A stretch of DNA of 64,000 bases from Microbacterium sp. 10M-3C3 (GTDB lineage: Bacteria; Actinomycetota; Actinomycetes; Actinomycetales; Microbacteriaceae): NCBI RefSeq assembly GCF_003931875.1, contig NZ_CP034245.1:1488001-1552000 (forward strand), read 5' to 3'. The notes beneath the pieces are model-generated. The model was given only the letters and a program-made list of their open reading frames with translations. It had not been told where the DNA came from and did not search any database. Shown piece by piece: positions 1 through 9,004 of the stretch. Position 1 is the first letter of the stretch; every line of letters begins with the position of its first letter. Both the position numbers and the translations under genes were made by a program.

Positions 1-828
1 GACCTGCTCGCGCGGCTGGAGGACGCCCCGGACACGCGCGTGCTCGTCGTGCGCGGCGACCAGGTGCCGCTCGTCGACGGCGGCCTGATGGCGGTCGTGC
101 CCGCCGCCGTTCCGACGGGTGGCGTGCGCGCGTTCCTCGGGCGCCGTCCCGACGGCGGCGCACTGCTGCTGGCTGCGTTCGCGGCCGACCACCCCGACCC
201 GCTCCTCGCGCCGGACGGCTGGGCCGGGCTGCGCGCGGTGGGCACTTTGCTGCCCGCGGCGGATACCGCTGCGGTGGTGACGGCGGTGGCGCTCGGCCGG
301 TGGCTCGTGGACGCGCCCTTCTGCCCCGCGTGCGGCACGCGCACGATCGAGCAGCAGTCCGGCTGGGCGCGGCACTGCCCGCACTGCGGGCGCGAGCACT
401 TCCCCCGCACCGACCCCGCCGTGATCGTCGCCGTCACGCGCGAGGATGACCCCGACGCGCTCCTGCTCGGCTCCAACGCGCTGTGGGGGGCGAACCGGTA
501 CTCGTGCTTCGCGGGGTTCGCCGAGGCGGGGGAGTCGCTCGAGGACGCCGTCGTGCGGGAGGTGCGCGAGGAGGCCGGCGTCGACGTCAGCGATCTCCGC
601 TATGTCGCGTCGCAGGGATGGCCGTACCCGCGCTCGCTCATGCTCGGGTTCACCGCCGTCGCCCGCGCCGCCGACACGGCGCGCGCCGACGGCGACGAGA
701 TCGCCGACGTGCGGTGGTTCACGCGGGCGGAGATCCTCGACGGCCTCGCCGGGCGCAGCGACCTGCAGCTGCCCGGTCCCGTCTCGATCGCCTCGCGCCT
801 GATCCGCGCGTGGGCCGAGGGCGCGTGA
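1..828 (+). CDS. nudC: NAD(+)/NADH diphosphatase, NudC type (5' end outside window)
   Basis: Nudix hydrolase of the NudC group, which splits NAD(H) to NMN(H) and AMP and can remove NAD caps from RNA. The frame is open from base 1, so the true start is outside the window and the GTG at 40 is internal. A zinc ribbon (CPAC near visible residue 108, CPHC near 126) precedes a complete Nudix box: GFAEAGES, then REVREEAGV. The following SQGWPYPRS matches the SQPWPFPxS signature of NADH pyrophosphatases, which separates it from generic Nudix proteins. The stop TGA overlaps the GTG of the downstream helicase (GTGA), so the two are probably co-translated. Confidence 0.93.
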   Translation, partial: DLLARLEDAPDTRVLVVRGDQVPLVDGGLMAVVPAAVPTGGVRAFLGRRPDGGALLLAAFAADHPDPLLAPDGWAGLRAVGTLLPAADTAAVVTAVALGRWLVDAPFCPACGTRTIEQQSGWARHCPHCGREHFPRTDPAVIVAVTREDDPDALLLGSNALWGANRYSCFAGFAEAGESLEDAVVREVREEAGVDVSDLRYVASQGWPYPRSLMLGFTAVARAADTARADGDEIADVRWFTRAEILDGLAGRSDLQLPGPVSIASRLIRAWAEGA

Positions 829-2573
829 GCGCGCTCGACGGCCTCGACGAGCAGCAGCGGGCGGCGGCGTCCGCGCTGCGGGGGCCCGTGTGCGTGCTCG
901 CCGGCGCCGGCACCGGCAAGACGCGCGTCATCACCCACCGCATCGCGCACGGCGTCGACACCGGCGCGTACTCGCCCGGTCGCGTCATGGCGGTGACCTT
1001 CACAGCCAAGGCGGCGGGGGAGATGCGCGGCCGGCTGCGCGCGCTCGGGGTCGACGGCGTCGCCGCGCGCACCTTCCACGCGACCGCGCTGGCGCAGCTC
1101 AACTACTTCTGGCCCACCCTCACGGGCGACAACGCGCCGGCCATCGTCGACAACAAGGTGCGGCTGCTGGCCCACGCCGCCGACACCGTGTCGCTCTCGC
1201 CCGACACCGCGACCCTGCGCGACGTGGCGAGCGCGATCGAGTGGCGCAAGATCACGATGCGCAGCGTCGACCGGTACGCCCAGGATCGCCCGCAGGCCAT
1301 CGGACGCCTCGACATCGACCAGGTCGTGGCACTGCAGCACGCCTACGAGAAGCTCAAGGACGAGCGCCGGCAGATGGACTTCGAGGACGTGCTGCTCGCG
1401 TGCGCCGGGATGCTCGAGGCGGAGCCGCGCGTGACGCAGGAGGTGCGGGAGCAGTACCGGCACTTCACCGTCGACGAGTTCCAGGACGTCTCACCGCTGC
1501 AGCACCGCCTCCTGGAGCTGTGGCTCGGCGACCGCAGAGACCTGTGCGTCGTGGGCGATGCGAGTCAGACGATCTACTCCTTCGCCGGGGCGGACGCGGC
1601 GTACCTCCTCGACTTCCCTCGACGCCACGAAGACGCCCAGGTGTTCCGCCTCGAGCGGAACTACCGCTCGGTAGGGCCGGTGCTGGATGTCGCCAACGCC
1701 CTCATGCGGGGCCGGCCCGGCGCGCTCGAGCTCGCGCCCGCCCGCACGGCGCCCGCTCCGATGCCGGTCGTACGCGCCTTCGAGGATGACGAGGCCGAGG
1801 CGCGAGCCGTGGCCCGGTCGATCGCCGACGCCGTAGCCGGGGGCGTCGACCCGGCGAGCATCGCCGTGCTGTACCGTTCGCACGCGCAGTCCGCGCCGGT
1901 CCTGGCCGCACTCGCGGCGGTCGGAGTGGCCGCGAGCGTGCTGGGCGGACGGCGCTTCTTCGACATGCCCGAGGTGCGCCAGGCCCTGCTCGCGCTGCGG
2001 GCTGCGACGGTGGCTCCGCTGGAGACGGACTTCCTCACGACGGTCCGCGACGTGCTCCGCTCGGTGGGCCTCACCGACGAGCCGCCGCCGGCCGGGGGAG
2101 CGCTGCGCGACGCATGGGAGGCGCGCGCGGCACTGCTGCGGCTGGCCGAGGAGGCCCCCGACGACACCGCGCTGCGCGGGTTCACGGACGGTCTCCTCGC
2201 GCGTGCCAAGGACCAGCACGCGCCGTCGACACGCACGGTGACGCTCGCGACGCTGCACGCGGCGAAGGGGCTCGAATGGGACCACGTGCACCTCATCGGG
2301 GTGAGCGAGGGCTTCCTCCCGATCTCGTACGCGAGCACCTTCGAGGCCGTCGACGAGGAGCGCCGCCTGGCCTACGTCGGCATCACGCGGGCCGGGCGAA
2401 CCCTCTCGCTGAGCTGGGCGCGGGGGAGCGGCCGGACGCCGAGATCTCCGTCACGGTTCCTGCAAGAGATCGGCACGCGCACTCTTCGTGAGGAGCGTGC
2501 CTCCGCCAGCGCCGGTGCGGTTCGTCCGCCCGCAGGGTCACCGACCGGCCCGCGGCCCCGTCCGGTCCGGTGA
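825..2573 (+). CDS. uvrD2: UvrD/Rep-family ATP-dependent DNA helicase (UvrD2-like)
   Basis: Superfamily 1A 3'-5' DNA helicase for repair or recombination. The GTG at 825 overlaps the nudC stop and gives 582 residues. Visible motifs in order: Walker A GAGTGKT (residue 27 on), DEFQD (motif II), VGDASQTIYSFAGA (motif III), NYRS (motif IV), TLHAAKGLEWDHV (motif V) and AYVGITRA (motif VI). Mycobacterial UvrD2 is about 700 residues with a C-terminal HRDC domain and a four-cysteine motif. Both are absent here; the protein stops soon after the conserved SRFL. The last 191 bp overlap the convergent gene at 2383-3240. The adjacent nudC and downstream genes match the mycobacterial uvrD2 neighbourhood as I recall it. 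Confidence 0.92.
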   Translation: MSALDGLDEQQRAAASALRGPVCVLAGAGTGKTRVITHRIAHGVDTGAYSPGRVMAVTFTAKAAGEMRGRLRALGVDGVAARTFHATALAQLNYFWPTLTGDNAPAIVDNKVRLLAHAADTVSLSPDTATLRDVASAIEWRKITMRSVDRYAQDRPQAIGRLDIDQVVALQHAYEKLKDERRQMDFEDVLLACAGMLEAEPRVTQEVREQYRHFTVDEFQDVSPLQHRLLELWLGDRRDLCVVGDASQTIYSFAGADAAYLLDFPRRHEDAQVFRLERNYRSVGPVLDVANALMRGRPGALELAPARTAPAPMPVVRAFEDDEAEARAVARSIADAVAGGVDPASIAVLYRSHAQSAPVLAALAAVGVAASVLGGRRFFDMPEVRQALLALRAATVAPLETDFLTTVRDVLRSVGLTDEPPPAGGALRDAWEARAALLRLAEEAPDDTALRGFTDGLLARAKDQHAPSTRTVTLATLHAAKGLEWDHVHLIGVSEGFLPISYASTFEAVDEERRLAYVGITRAGRTLSLSWARGSGRTPRSPSRFLQEIGTRTLREERASASAGAVRPPAGSPTGPRPRPVR

Positions 2574-3240
2574 TCAGCTGCACGGCCGTCCGCGCCGCCG
2601 CCGTCGCGACATCGGGGTCGACGGAGCACGGACGCCCGACGAGCTGACTGGCGAGCACGGGCCATGCCCCGTCGGCCTCGCGCGCCCACGCGGCGGCGCA
2701 CGCGAGGCACGCCGTCTCACCGGGCCGGACCACCGGCCCGACCACGGCGCCGCCCGCGTCGAAGGCGATCGGCACGTGCGGGATGTCGCCCGCCATGAGC
2801 GCCGAGACGGCGCGCGGCTCGACGAGATGCGACGCGAGCACCACGGCCGTCTCGTCACGGGCGATCGCCGGCAGGTCGACCGCATCCGGCCACGGGGGCG
2901 TCCGCGTCACGGCGCCGCCCCGCTCGAGGGCTCCCACCACGAGCTCGACGGCCGCCGCGGGCACGCCACGGCCGGCGAGCACGACGACCCGCACGGCGGA
3001 TGCCTCGCGCACGAGCACGGGCTGGATCTCCGCGAGCAGCGCGTCGAGCTGCGCCGCCGACACCGAGCGCTCGGTGGCGAGGGCGCTCAGCGTCGCGGGG
3101 GTCACCCCGTCCGCGAGTTCGGCGAGGAGAGCGAGCTCCCACGGCTGCGGGTCGTCCAGACGCGCGCGGTCGTCGAGACCGAACTGCAGTGTGTCGGCGT
3201 CGCGCCAGAGCGGCGGGTGAGCGGGGTCCAGGCGCAGCAT
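2383..3240 (-). CDS. Solo TOMM cyclodehydratase/ThiF-like conserved protein
   Basis: 285 residues from the ATG at 3240. It resembles the actinobacterial proteins annotated as TOMM leader-binding or cyclodehydratase-like and found beside uvrD2 (Rv3196-type). The N-terminal part (MLRLDPAHPPLW onward) looks like the winged-helix leader-peptide recognition fold, followed by a region with a VVVLAGRG-like segment. The C-terminus carries CLAC (residues about 195-198) and a final ECAC, a likely zinc site as in ThiF/E1-like proteins. No YcaO partner or precursor peptide is nearby, so a bacteriocin role is not supported; the real function is unknown. The last 191 bp, which include the CAC motif, lie antisense to the uvrD2 3' end. 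Confidence 0.72.
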   Translation of the reverse strand: MLRLDPAHPPLWRDADTLQFGLDDRARLDDPQPWELALLAELADGVTPATLSALATERSVSAAQLDALLAEIQPVLVREASAVRVVVLAGRGVPAAAVELVVGALERGGAVTRTPPWPDAVDLPAIARDETAVVLASHLVEPRAVSALMAGDIPHVPIAFDAGGAVVGPVVRPGETACLACAAAWAREADGAWPVLASQLVGRPCSVDPDVATAAARTAVQLITGPDGAAGRSVTLRADEPHRRWRRHAPHEECACRSLAGTVTEISASGRSPAPSSARGFARPA

Positions 3241-3334
3241 GCGCCCGATCCTGCCGCGGCGCCCCGCCCGCCCCGCGCCGCTGTCCACAGGTCGTGGGCG
3301 CGGGAGGGGCATCCGCCGTCCTGGGGACGATGGC

Positions 3335-4741
3335 TCAGACCGCGCGCGGCCCTTCCGGTCCTTCCGGCCCGTCCTCACCGGCCGCGTTCTCGTCGGGAGC
3401 CGCGTCGCCGGGGGCGTCCGCCTCCTCGGCGAGCAGCCGCGCGAGCGCGTCGTCCATCTCGTCCGGCTCGGGCGCTTCACCGCGCGCCTGCGCCGTCAGC
3501 CGGGCGACGAGGCTCGCGGGATCGTCGATGTCGGCGGCCGTCGGCATGAGGTCGGGGTAGTCCCACAGGGCGTCGCGCGCCTCGACGCCGACGGCATCCG
3601 TCACCGCGCGCCACATCGCCGCGGCCTCGCGCATCCGGCGAGGACGCAGCTCCAGGCCGACGAGCGAACCGAGGGCCTGCTCGGCGGGGCCGCCCACCGC
3701 GCGGCGTCGCCGCACCGCCTCCGCGATCCGCTCCGCCGACGGCAGGCGCGATGCGGCGTCGGCGGTCACGACGTCGACCCACCCCTCGATCGTGGCGAGC
3801 AGGTTCTCCAGCCGCGCGAGCGCCGCCTCCTGCTCCTCGGAGCGTGAGGGCAGCAGCGCGCCGCTCTCCAGGGCCCGACGCAGCTCGTCGGGCTCCGAGG
3901 GATCGAAGCGCGTCGCCAGGTCTTCGAGGGCGTCGGTGTCGACGCGGATCCCCGCGGCGAACTCCCGCACCTGGGAGATCACGTGCAGGCGCAGCCACCG
4001 CGCGTGGCGGAACAGCCGCGCGTGGGCGAGCTCGCGCGTGCTCAGGTACAGCGCGAGCTGGTCTTCGGGGATCTCGAGGTCGCGGCCGAAGTCCGCGAAG
4101 TTCTGCGGCAGGATGGCGGCGTCGCCGTCGGGCATGACGGGGATGCCGACGTCGCCGCCGCTGACGACCTCCGTCGACAGGCGGCCCACGACCTGGCCGA
4201 GCTGGGCGGCGAAGAGGGAGCCGCCGACGGTGCGCATGATGCGGCCGGCGCCGGAGACGAGCTCCTGCATCTCCTCGGGAGCCTGGGCGCTGAGCGCCGA
4301 GGTGAGGGCGTCGGCGATGCTCGTGGCGACCGGCTCAGCCAGCTCCTGCCACACCGGCATCGTCGCCTCGACCCATTGGCCGCGGGTGATCGCACGCGGC
4401 GCGCGGGCGAGCTCGGAGATCGCCGTCGCCTCGCCGAGCCACAGGGTCGCGAGCGTCAGCGCCTGATCCAGGTCGGCGCGCTGGCCCGCCGTCACGCCCA
4501 GGTCGCCCTGATTGGCCAGGTGCAGCGCCTGGCGCTGGGCTACGTCCCACGCGATGCCGTCGTCGCCGTTCGCGAAGGCGCCCTGCAGGTGCCGCATCAT
4601 CGTCTGCAGCGTCGCCGGGTCGATCGGCAGACCCGACAGCCGCGACAGCTGCTCCGGGTCGATCTGGCCCCCCTCGCCCGACATCATCCGACGCAGCAGC
4701 TCGTGGAGCTCCTCTTCGGGACTCCGGTCCTCGTCCGCCAC
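3335..4741 (-). CDS. Zinc-dependent metalloprotease/hydrolase family (DUF2342-type, TIGR03624-like)
   Basis: 468 residues from a GTG at 4741. The protein matches the actinobacterial family annotated as zinc-dependent metalloprotease or F420-biosynthesis-associated hydrolase (Rv3195 neighbourhood). The N-terminus is acidic (DEDRSPEEELHELLRRMM), and the core contains AAQLGQVVGRLSTEVVSGGDVG and the helix RELAHARLFRHARWL. That helix corresponds to the family's putative zincin helix, here with R-E-L-A-H in place of HExxH. The C-terminus is Asp/Glu-rich and low in complexity. The gene is divergent from the PDZ-Lon protease at 4874; a GTGCGA/TCGCAC inverted repeat lies between them. Substrate unknown. 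Confidence 0.8.
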   Translation of the reverse strand: MADEDRSPEEELHELLRRMMSGEGGQIDPEQLSRLSGLPIDPATLQTMMRHLQGAFANGDDGIAWDVAQRQALHLANQGDLGVTAGQRADLDQALTLATLWLGEATAISELARAPRAITRGQWVEATMPVWQELAEPVATSIADALTSALSAQAPEEMQELVSGAGRIMRTVGGSLFAAQLGQVVGRLSTEVVSGGDVGIPVMPDGDAAILPQNFADFGRDLEIPEDQLALYLSTRELAHARLFRHARWLRLHVISQVREFAAGIRVDTDALEDLATRFDPSEPDELRRALESGALLPSRSEEQEAALARLENLLATIEGWVDVVTADAASRLPSAERIAEAVRRRRAVGGPAEQALGSLVGLELRPRRMREAAAMWRAVTDAVGVEARDALWDYPDLMPTAADIDDPASLVARLTAQARGEAPEPDEMDDALARLLAEEADAPGDAAPDENAAGEDGPEGPEGPRAV

Positions 4742-4770
4742 TTCAGCCGCCTTTCAGCCCCGCCCGGGGC

Positions 4771-4792
4771 GTGCGATCTACGCTAGTCGCAC
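4771..4792. promoter_or_regulatory. Inverted repeat between divergent hydrolase and PDZ-Lon genes
   Basis: GTGCGA (4771-4776) and TCGCAC (4787-4792) form a perfect 6-bp inverted repeat separated by 10 bases that include TACGCT, a possible -10. It is the only clear symmetry in the 132-bp divergent intergenic region. Operator function is inferred. Confidence 0.35.
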
Positions 4793-4873
4793 GCTTTCCT
4801 CGCACCTCCCGGCAGGGCTCCTCGTTCCTTACGCCGGTCGCGAACGACCAGGCGACCAGAGAGAGGTCTTCCC

Positions 4874-5998
4874 GTGACGCTGTTCGACGAGAACGTGACG
4901 GTCGTGCCCGCGCCGCGGCGGCGCGTGGGGCGGGGCACGCGCGTGGGCCTGGCCGCGCTGGCCGTGGCCCTGGTCGCGCTCCTCGTGATGACCTTCCTGC
5001 CGACCGCGTACGTCATCCAGCAGCCCGGTCCCGTGTTCAACACCCTGGGCACCGTGCGCAACGCCGACGGGCAGGACGTTCCGCTCATCTCCGTCGCCGA
5101 CGCGCAGACCTATCCGCCGGAGGGGGCGCTCGACCTGCTGACCGTGCAGGTCGTCGGCAATCCCGAGCGCCGGCCGTCGTGGTTCGAGCTCGCGCAGGCC
5201 TGGTTCGACCCGACGCGCGCCGTGCTGCCGCTCGAGCGCGTGTTCCCCCCGGGCCAGACGACCGAGCAGCGCAACGACGAGAACGCGCAGCTCATGGTCG
5301 ACTCGCAGCAGGAGGCGAAGGCCGCCGCGCTCACCGAGCTCGGCTACGACGTGACGTCGCGGATCCGCATCCACGGCCTGACCGACGGGTCGGCCGCCGC
5401 AGGGCTGCTCGAGGAGGATGACATCATCGACGCCGTCGACGGGGCGCCGGTGCGCAGCGCCGACGACGTGCGCGACGCCGTCGCCGCCTCGGAGGGGAAG
5501 CCCGTCGGCTTCACGATCGAGCGCGACGGCCGCACGCAGGACGTCTCGGTGACGCCGCGGGAGGCGACCGACGCGCAAGGTGCGCAGCAGTGGCTCGTCG
5601 GCGTGTACCTCATGGCCGACTACGACTTCCCCGTGGATGTGACCATCCAGCTCGACAACGTCGGCGGTCCGAGCGCCGGCATGATGTTCGCGCTCGGCAT
5701 CATCGACGTCCTGACGCCGGGGGAGCTCACCGGCGACCACACCATCGCCGGCACCGGCACGATCGATGCGGCCGGCGACGTCGGGCCGATCGGCGGCATC
5801 CGCCAGAAGCTGTACGGGGCGAAGGACGCCGGCGCCGAGTACTTCCTGGCCCCCGCGTCCAATTGCGACGAGGTGGTCGGGCACATCCCCGACGGGCTGC
5901 AGGTCTTCTCGGTGGCCACGCTCCAGGACAGCCTCACGGCGCTCGAGGAGATCCGCGACGGCGGCGACCTCGCGGCGCTGCCGACGTGCGGGTCGTGA
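4874..5998 (+). CDS. PDZ domain-containing Lon-like (S16) membrane protease
   Basis: 374 residues, starting at GTG 4874 after the GAGAGAGG ribosome binding site. A basic N-terminus is followed by one membrane segment (residues about 22-42, VGLAALAVALVALLVMTFL). The bulk is extracytoplasmic: a PDZ domain around residues 165-235 (GLTDGSAAAGLLEEDDIIDA) and a C-terminal Lon-type domain. The catalytic dyad should be Ser267 in GGPSAGMMFAL and Lys312 in GIRQKLYGA. Both are present, so it is predicted active. It corresponds to the YlbL/Rv3194c type; the substrate is not known. UPF0182 follows downstream, as in Mycobacterium. Confidence 0.9.
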   Translation: MTLFDENVTVVPAPRRRVGRGTRVGLAALAVALVALLVMTFLPTAYVIQQPGPVFNTLGTVRNADGQDVPLISVADAQTYPPEGALDLLTVQVVGNPERRPSWFELAQAWFDPTRAVLPLERVFPPGQTTEQRNDENAQLMVDSQQEAKAAALTELGYDVTSRIRIHGLTDGSAAAGLLEEDDIIDAVDGAPVRSADDVRDAVAASEGKPVGFTIERDGRTQDVSVTPREATDAQGAQQWLVGVYLMADYDFPVDVTIQLDNVGGPSAGMMFALGIIDVLTPGELTGDHTIAGTGTIDAAGDVGPIGGIRQKLYGAKDAGAEYFLAPASNCDEVVGHIPDGLQVFSVATLQDSLTALEEIRDGGDLAALPTCGS

Positions 5999-6035
5999 CG
6001 GGCGCCCCCACGGCATTCCCTCAGATCGTCCTGCC

Positions 6036-6041
6036 TAGGAT
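6036..6041 (+). promoter_or_regulatory. TAGGAT -10 box, leaderless geometry, for UPF0182 gene
   Basis: TAGGAT ends exactly 7 bases before the GTG at 6048 and no Shine-Dalgarno sequence is visible. This is the layout expected for a leaderless transcript. Confidence 0.6.
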
Positions 6042-6047
6042 GGATGG

Positions 6048-8975
6048 GTGACCACGACGTCTGCGCCCCAGTCGGCCGCACCGAACCGCTCCCGACGCAT
6101 CATCGCGATCACGCTCGCCATCATCGCCGCGCTCGTCGTGGCGTTCTTCGTCTTCGCGAACCTGTACGCCGACTGGCTCTGGTACGCGCAGCTCGGCTTC
6201 ACCGAGGTGCTGACGACGCAGTGGCTCGCGCGTGTCGTCATGTTCGTCATCGGCTTCCTCGCGATGGCCGTGCCGGTGTGGGGTGTCATCCAGCTCGCCT
6301 ACCGCCTGCGCCCGGTCTACGCGCGGCTGAGCTCGCAGCTGGACCGGTACCAGGAGGTCGTCGAGCCGCTGCGCCGCCTCGCGATGTGGGGCATCCCGAT
6401 CTTCTTCGGCTTCTTCGCCGGGTTCGCCGCATCCGCCCAGTGGGAGACCACATGGCTGTGGTTCAACGGCGTGCAGACCTCGCAGACCGACCCGCAGTTC
6501 GGCATGGACACCGGCTTCTACCTGTTCGCGATGCCGTTCTACGCGTCGGTGCTCGGATTCACCTCCGCCGTCCTGCTCGTGAGCCTGCTGCTGACGGCCG
6601 TCGTTTCTTACCTGTACGGCTCGGTGCGCGTCGGCCAGCGGGAGCTGCGCATCTCGAATTCCGCGCGCATCCAGCTCGCGGTGCTCGCCGGGCTCTACGT
6701 GCTCGTGCAGGGCGCGAGCCTGTTCCTCGACCGCTATCGCACGCTCGTCGAGGACGGCGAGCGGATCACCGGTCCTGGCTACACGGGCGTCAACGCCGTC
6801 ATCCCCGGGCAGACGATCCTCTCGATCATCGCCGTGCTCGTCGCGATCCTCTTCTTCGTCACCGCCGTCATCGGCCGCTGGCGCTATCCCCTCATCGCGA
6901 CCGCGCTCCTCGTGGTCTCCTCGCTCGTCGTGGGCGTCGGCTACCCGTGGGTTGTCAACACGTTCCAGGTGCGCCCGAACACGCTGCAGCTGGAGAGCGA
7001 GTACTACCAGCGCAACATCGACGGCACCAAGACGGCGTACGGCATCGACGGCCTCGAGAAGGAGAACTTCTCGGCCACGACCGACGCCGAGCCCGGCCAG
7101 CTGCGCGCCGACGCCGGCACGACCGCGCAGATCCGCATCATGGACCCGGCGATCATCGGCCCGACCGTGCGCCAGCTGGAGCAGTACCGCGCGTACTACC
7201 AGTTCCCCGACAACATGGACGTCGACCGGTACGAGATCAACGGACAGTCGCAGGACACGATCGTCGGCGTCCGCGAGCTCAACATGGGGCAGCTCTCGGA
7301 TGCGGCGACGTGGCAGAACACGACGCTCGTCTACACGCATGGCTACGGCCTCGTGGCCGCGGCCGGAAACGAGCGCACGAGCGACGGCGACCCCGTCTTC
7401 CTCGAGCAGGGCATCCCCGCCACCGGCTTCCTGTCGGACCAGGACTTCGAGCCGCGCGTCTACTTCGGCGAGAGCTCGCCGGACTACTCGATCGTGGGCG
7501 CCCCCGAGGATCGCGAGCCGATCGAGCTGGACTATCCGATCGGCAGCGACGGCGGCAGCGACACCCGGACGACCTTCACCGGCAACGGCGGTCCGAGCGT
7601 CGGGAACGTCTTCAACCGCCTCATCTACGCGCTGAAGTTCCAGTCCGAGCAGATCCTCTTCTCCGACTCGGTCAACGAGAAGTCGCAGATCCTCTACGAC
7701 CGGAACCCCAAGACGCGCGTCGAGAAGGTCGCGCCCTACCTGACGCTCGACAGCGACCCGTATCCGACCGTGGTCGACGGGCGCATCAAGTGGGTCATCG
7801 ACGGCTACACCACGAGCGCGAACTACCCGTACTCGAGCCGCGTGAGCCTGCAGCAGGCCATCGCCGACTCGAACAACCAGGCTCCGCGCTACGCGCTGGA
7901 CGAGATCAACTACATCCGCAACTCGGTCAAGGCGACCGTCGATGCGTACGACGGCAGCGTGACGCTGTACGCGTGGGACGACACCGACCCGATCCTGCAG
8001 GCGTGGCAGAAGATCTACCCGTCGAGCCTCAAGCCCTACTCCGAGATGTCGGCCGGGCTCATGAGCCACGTGCGCTACCCGACCGACCTCTTCAAGGTGC
8101 AGCGGTCGATGCTCGGCATCTATCACGTCGACGACGCGCGCTCGTTCATCCAGCGCGACAACGCGTGGGCGACGCCCGACGATCCGCAGGATCCCGAACG
8201 GCTGCAGCCGCCGTACTACCTGACGATGCAGATGCCGGGTCAGGACAGTCCGACGTACTCGATGTTCACGACGTTCATCCCGTCGTCCCAGGGCAACAGC
8301 CGCAACGTGCTGACGGGTTATCTGGCCGTCGATTCGAACGCGGGCGACCAGGCGGGGGTGAAGAGTCCCGACTACGGCAAGCTGCGGATGCTCGTGATCG
8401 ACTCCGCGGACACGGTTCCCGGCCCCGGCCAGGTGCAGAACACGTTCAACTCCGACACCAACGTGTCGAGTCAGATCAACATCCTGCAGCAGGGGCAGTC
8501 GCAGGTGCTGAACGGCAACCTGCTGACGCTTCCGGTCGGCGGTGGGCTCCTCTACGTGCAGCCGGTCTTCGTCCAGGCCTCGCAGGGCACCCAGCTGCCG
8601 CAGCTGCGCCGCGTGCTCGTGGCCTTCGGTGACAAGATCGCGTTCGAGGACACCCTCAACGAGGCTCTCGACGTGCTGTTCGGCGGCGATTCGGGCGCCA
8701 CCACCGGTGACACCGGCGTCGTGCCCACCGATCAGGAGACGCCGCCCGACACCGGCGGCACCGACACCGGGGGCTCGACGCCGACGCCCTCCCCCTCGCC
8801 TTCGCCCTCCGAGGGATCGAGCGACTACCAGGCCGCCCTGGAGCAGGCGCGGCAGGCGCTGCAGGATCGTCAGTCGGCGCTGCAGAGCGGCGACTTCGCA
8901 GCCTTCGGTGAGGCCGACAAGCGCCTCACGGACGCCGTGCAGCGGCTGCTCGAGCTGGAGGGTCAGCAGGGCTGA
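6048..8975 (+). CDS. UPF0182 family integral membrane protein
   Basis: 975 residues from GTG 6048. The N-terminal third has about seven hydrophobic segments, starting at residue 15 (RIIAITLAIIAALVVAFFVF). A large region follows that is probably extracytoplasmic (YYQRNIDGTKTAYGIDG, VYTHGYGLVAA, YFGESSPDYSIVG), typical of UPF0182 (Rv3193c and Rv0064 type). The C-terminus has a Thr/Pro/Ser/Gly-rich linker (residues about 895-925) and a final helix rich in Ala/Gln (YQAALEQARQALQDRQSAL). The length is normal for the family. The biochemical function is unknown. It starts 50 bp after the PDZ-Lon protease but has its own -10 box. Confidence 0.9.
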   Translation: MTTTSAPQSAAPNRSRRIIAITLAIIAALVVAFFVFANLYADWLWYAQLGFTEVLTTQWLARVVMFVIGFLAMAVPVWGVIQLAYRLRPVYARLSSQLDRYQEVVEPLRRLAMWGIPIFFGFFAGFAASAQWETTWLWFNGVQTSQTDPQFGMDTGFYLFAMPFYASVLGFTSAVLLVSLLLTAVVSYLYGSVRVGQRELRISNSARIQLAVLAGLYVLVQGASLFLDRYRTLVEDGERITGPGYTGVNAVIPGQTILSIIAVLVAILFFVTAVIGRWRYPLIATALLVVSSLVVGVGYPWVVNTFQVRPNTLQLESEYYQRNIDGTKTAYGIDGLEKENFSATTDAEPGQLRADAGTTAQIRIMDPAIIGPTVRQLEQYRAYYQFPDNMDVDRYEINGQSQDTIVGVRELNMGQLSDAATWQNTTLVYTHGYGLVAAAGNERTSDGDPVFLEQGIPATGFLSDQDFEPRVYFGESSPDYSIVGAPEDREPIELDYPIGSDGGSDTRTTFTGNGGPSVGNVFNRLIYALKFQSEQILFSDSVNEKSQILYDRNPKTRVEKVAPYLTLDSDPYPTVVDGRIKWVIDGYTTSANYPYSSRVSLQQAIADSNNQAPRYALDEINYIRNSVKATVDAYDGSVTLYAWDDTDPILQAWQKIYPSSLKPYSEMSAGLMSHVRYPTDLFKVQRSMLGIYHVDDARSFIQRDNAWATPDDPQDPERLQPPYYLTMQMPGQDSPTYSMFTTFIPSSQGNSRNVLTGYLAVDSNAGDQAGVKSPDYGKLRMLVIDSADTVPGPGQVQNTFNSDTNVSSQINILQQGQSQVLNGNLLTLPVGGGLLYVQPVFVQASQGTQLPQLRRVLVAFGDKIAFEDTLNEALDVLFGGDSGATTGDTGVVPTDQETPPDTGGTDTGGSTPTPSPSPSPSEGSSDYQAALEQARQALQDRQSALQSGDFAAFGEADKRLTDAVQRLLELEGQQG

Positions 8976-9004
8976 GGGCCCCCGGTCGGCGCGGCGCTGA
9001 CTGC

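Noticed and set aside
40..828. Complete nudC starting at GTG 40
   Set aside because: The frame is open to base 1 and the upstream codons read naturally into the protein; the known NudC N-terminal domain is longer.
2383..3240. Thiazole/oxazole-modified peptide biosynthesis cluster
   Set aside because: No YcaO protein, dehydrogenase, leader peptide gene or dedicated exporter is nearby.
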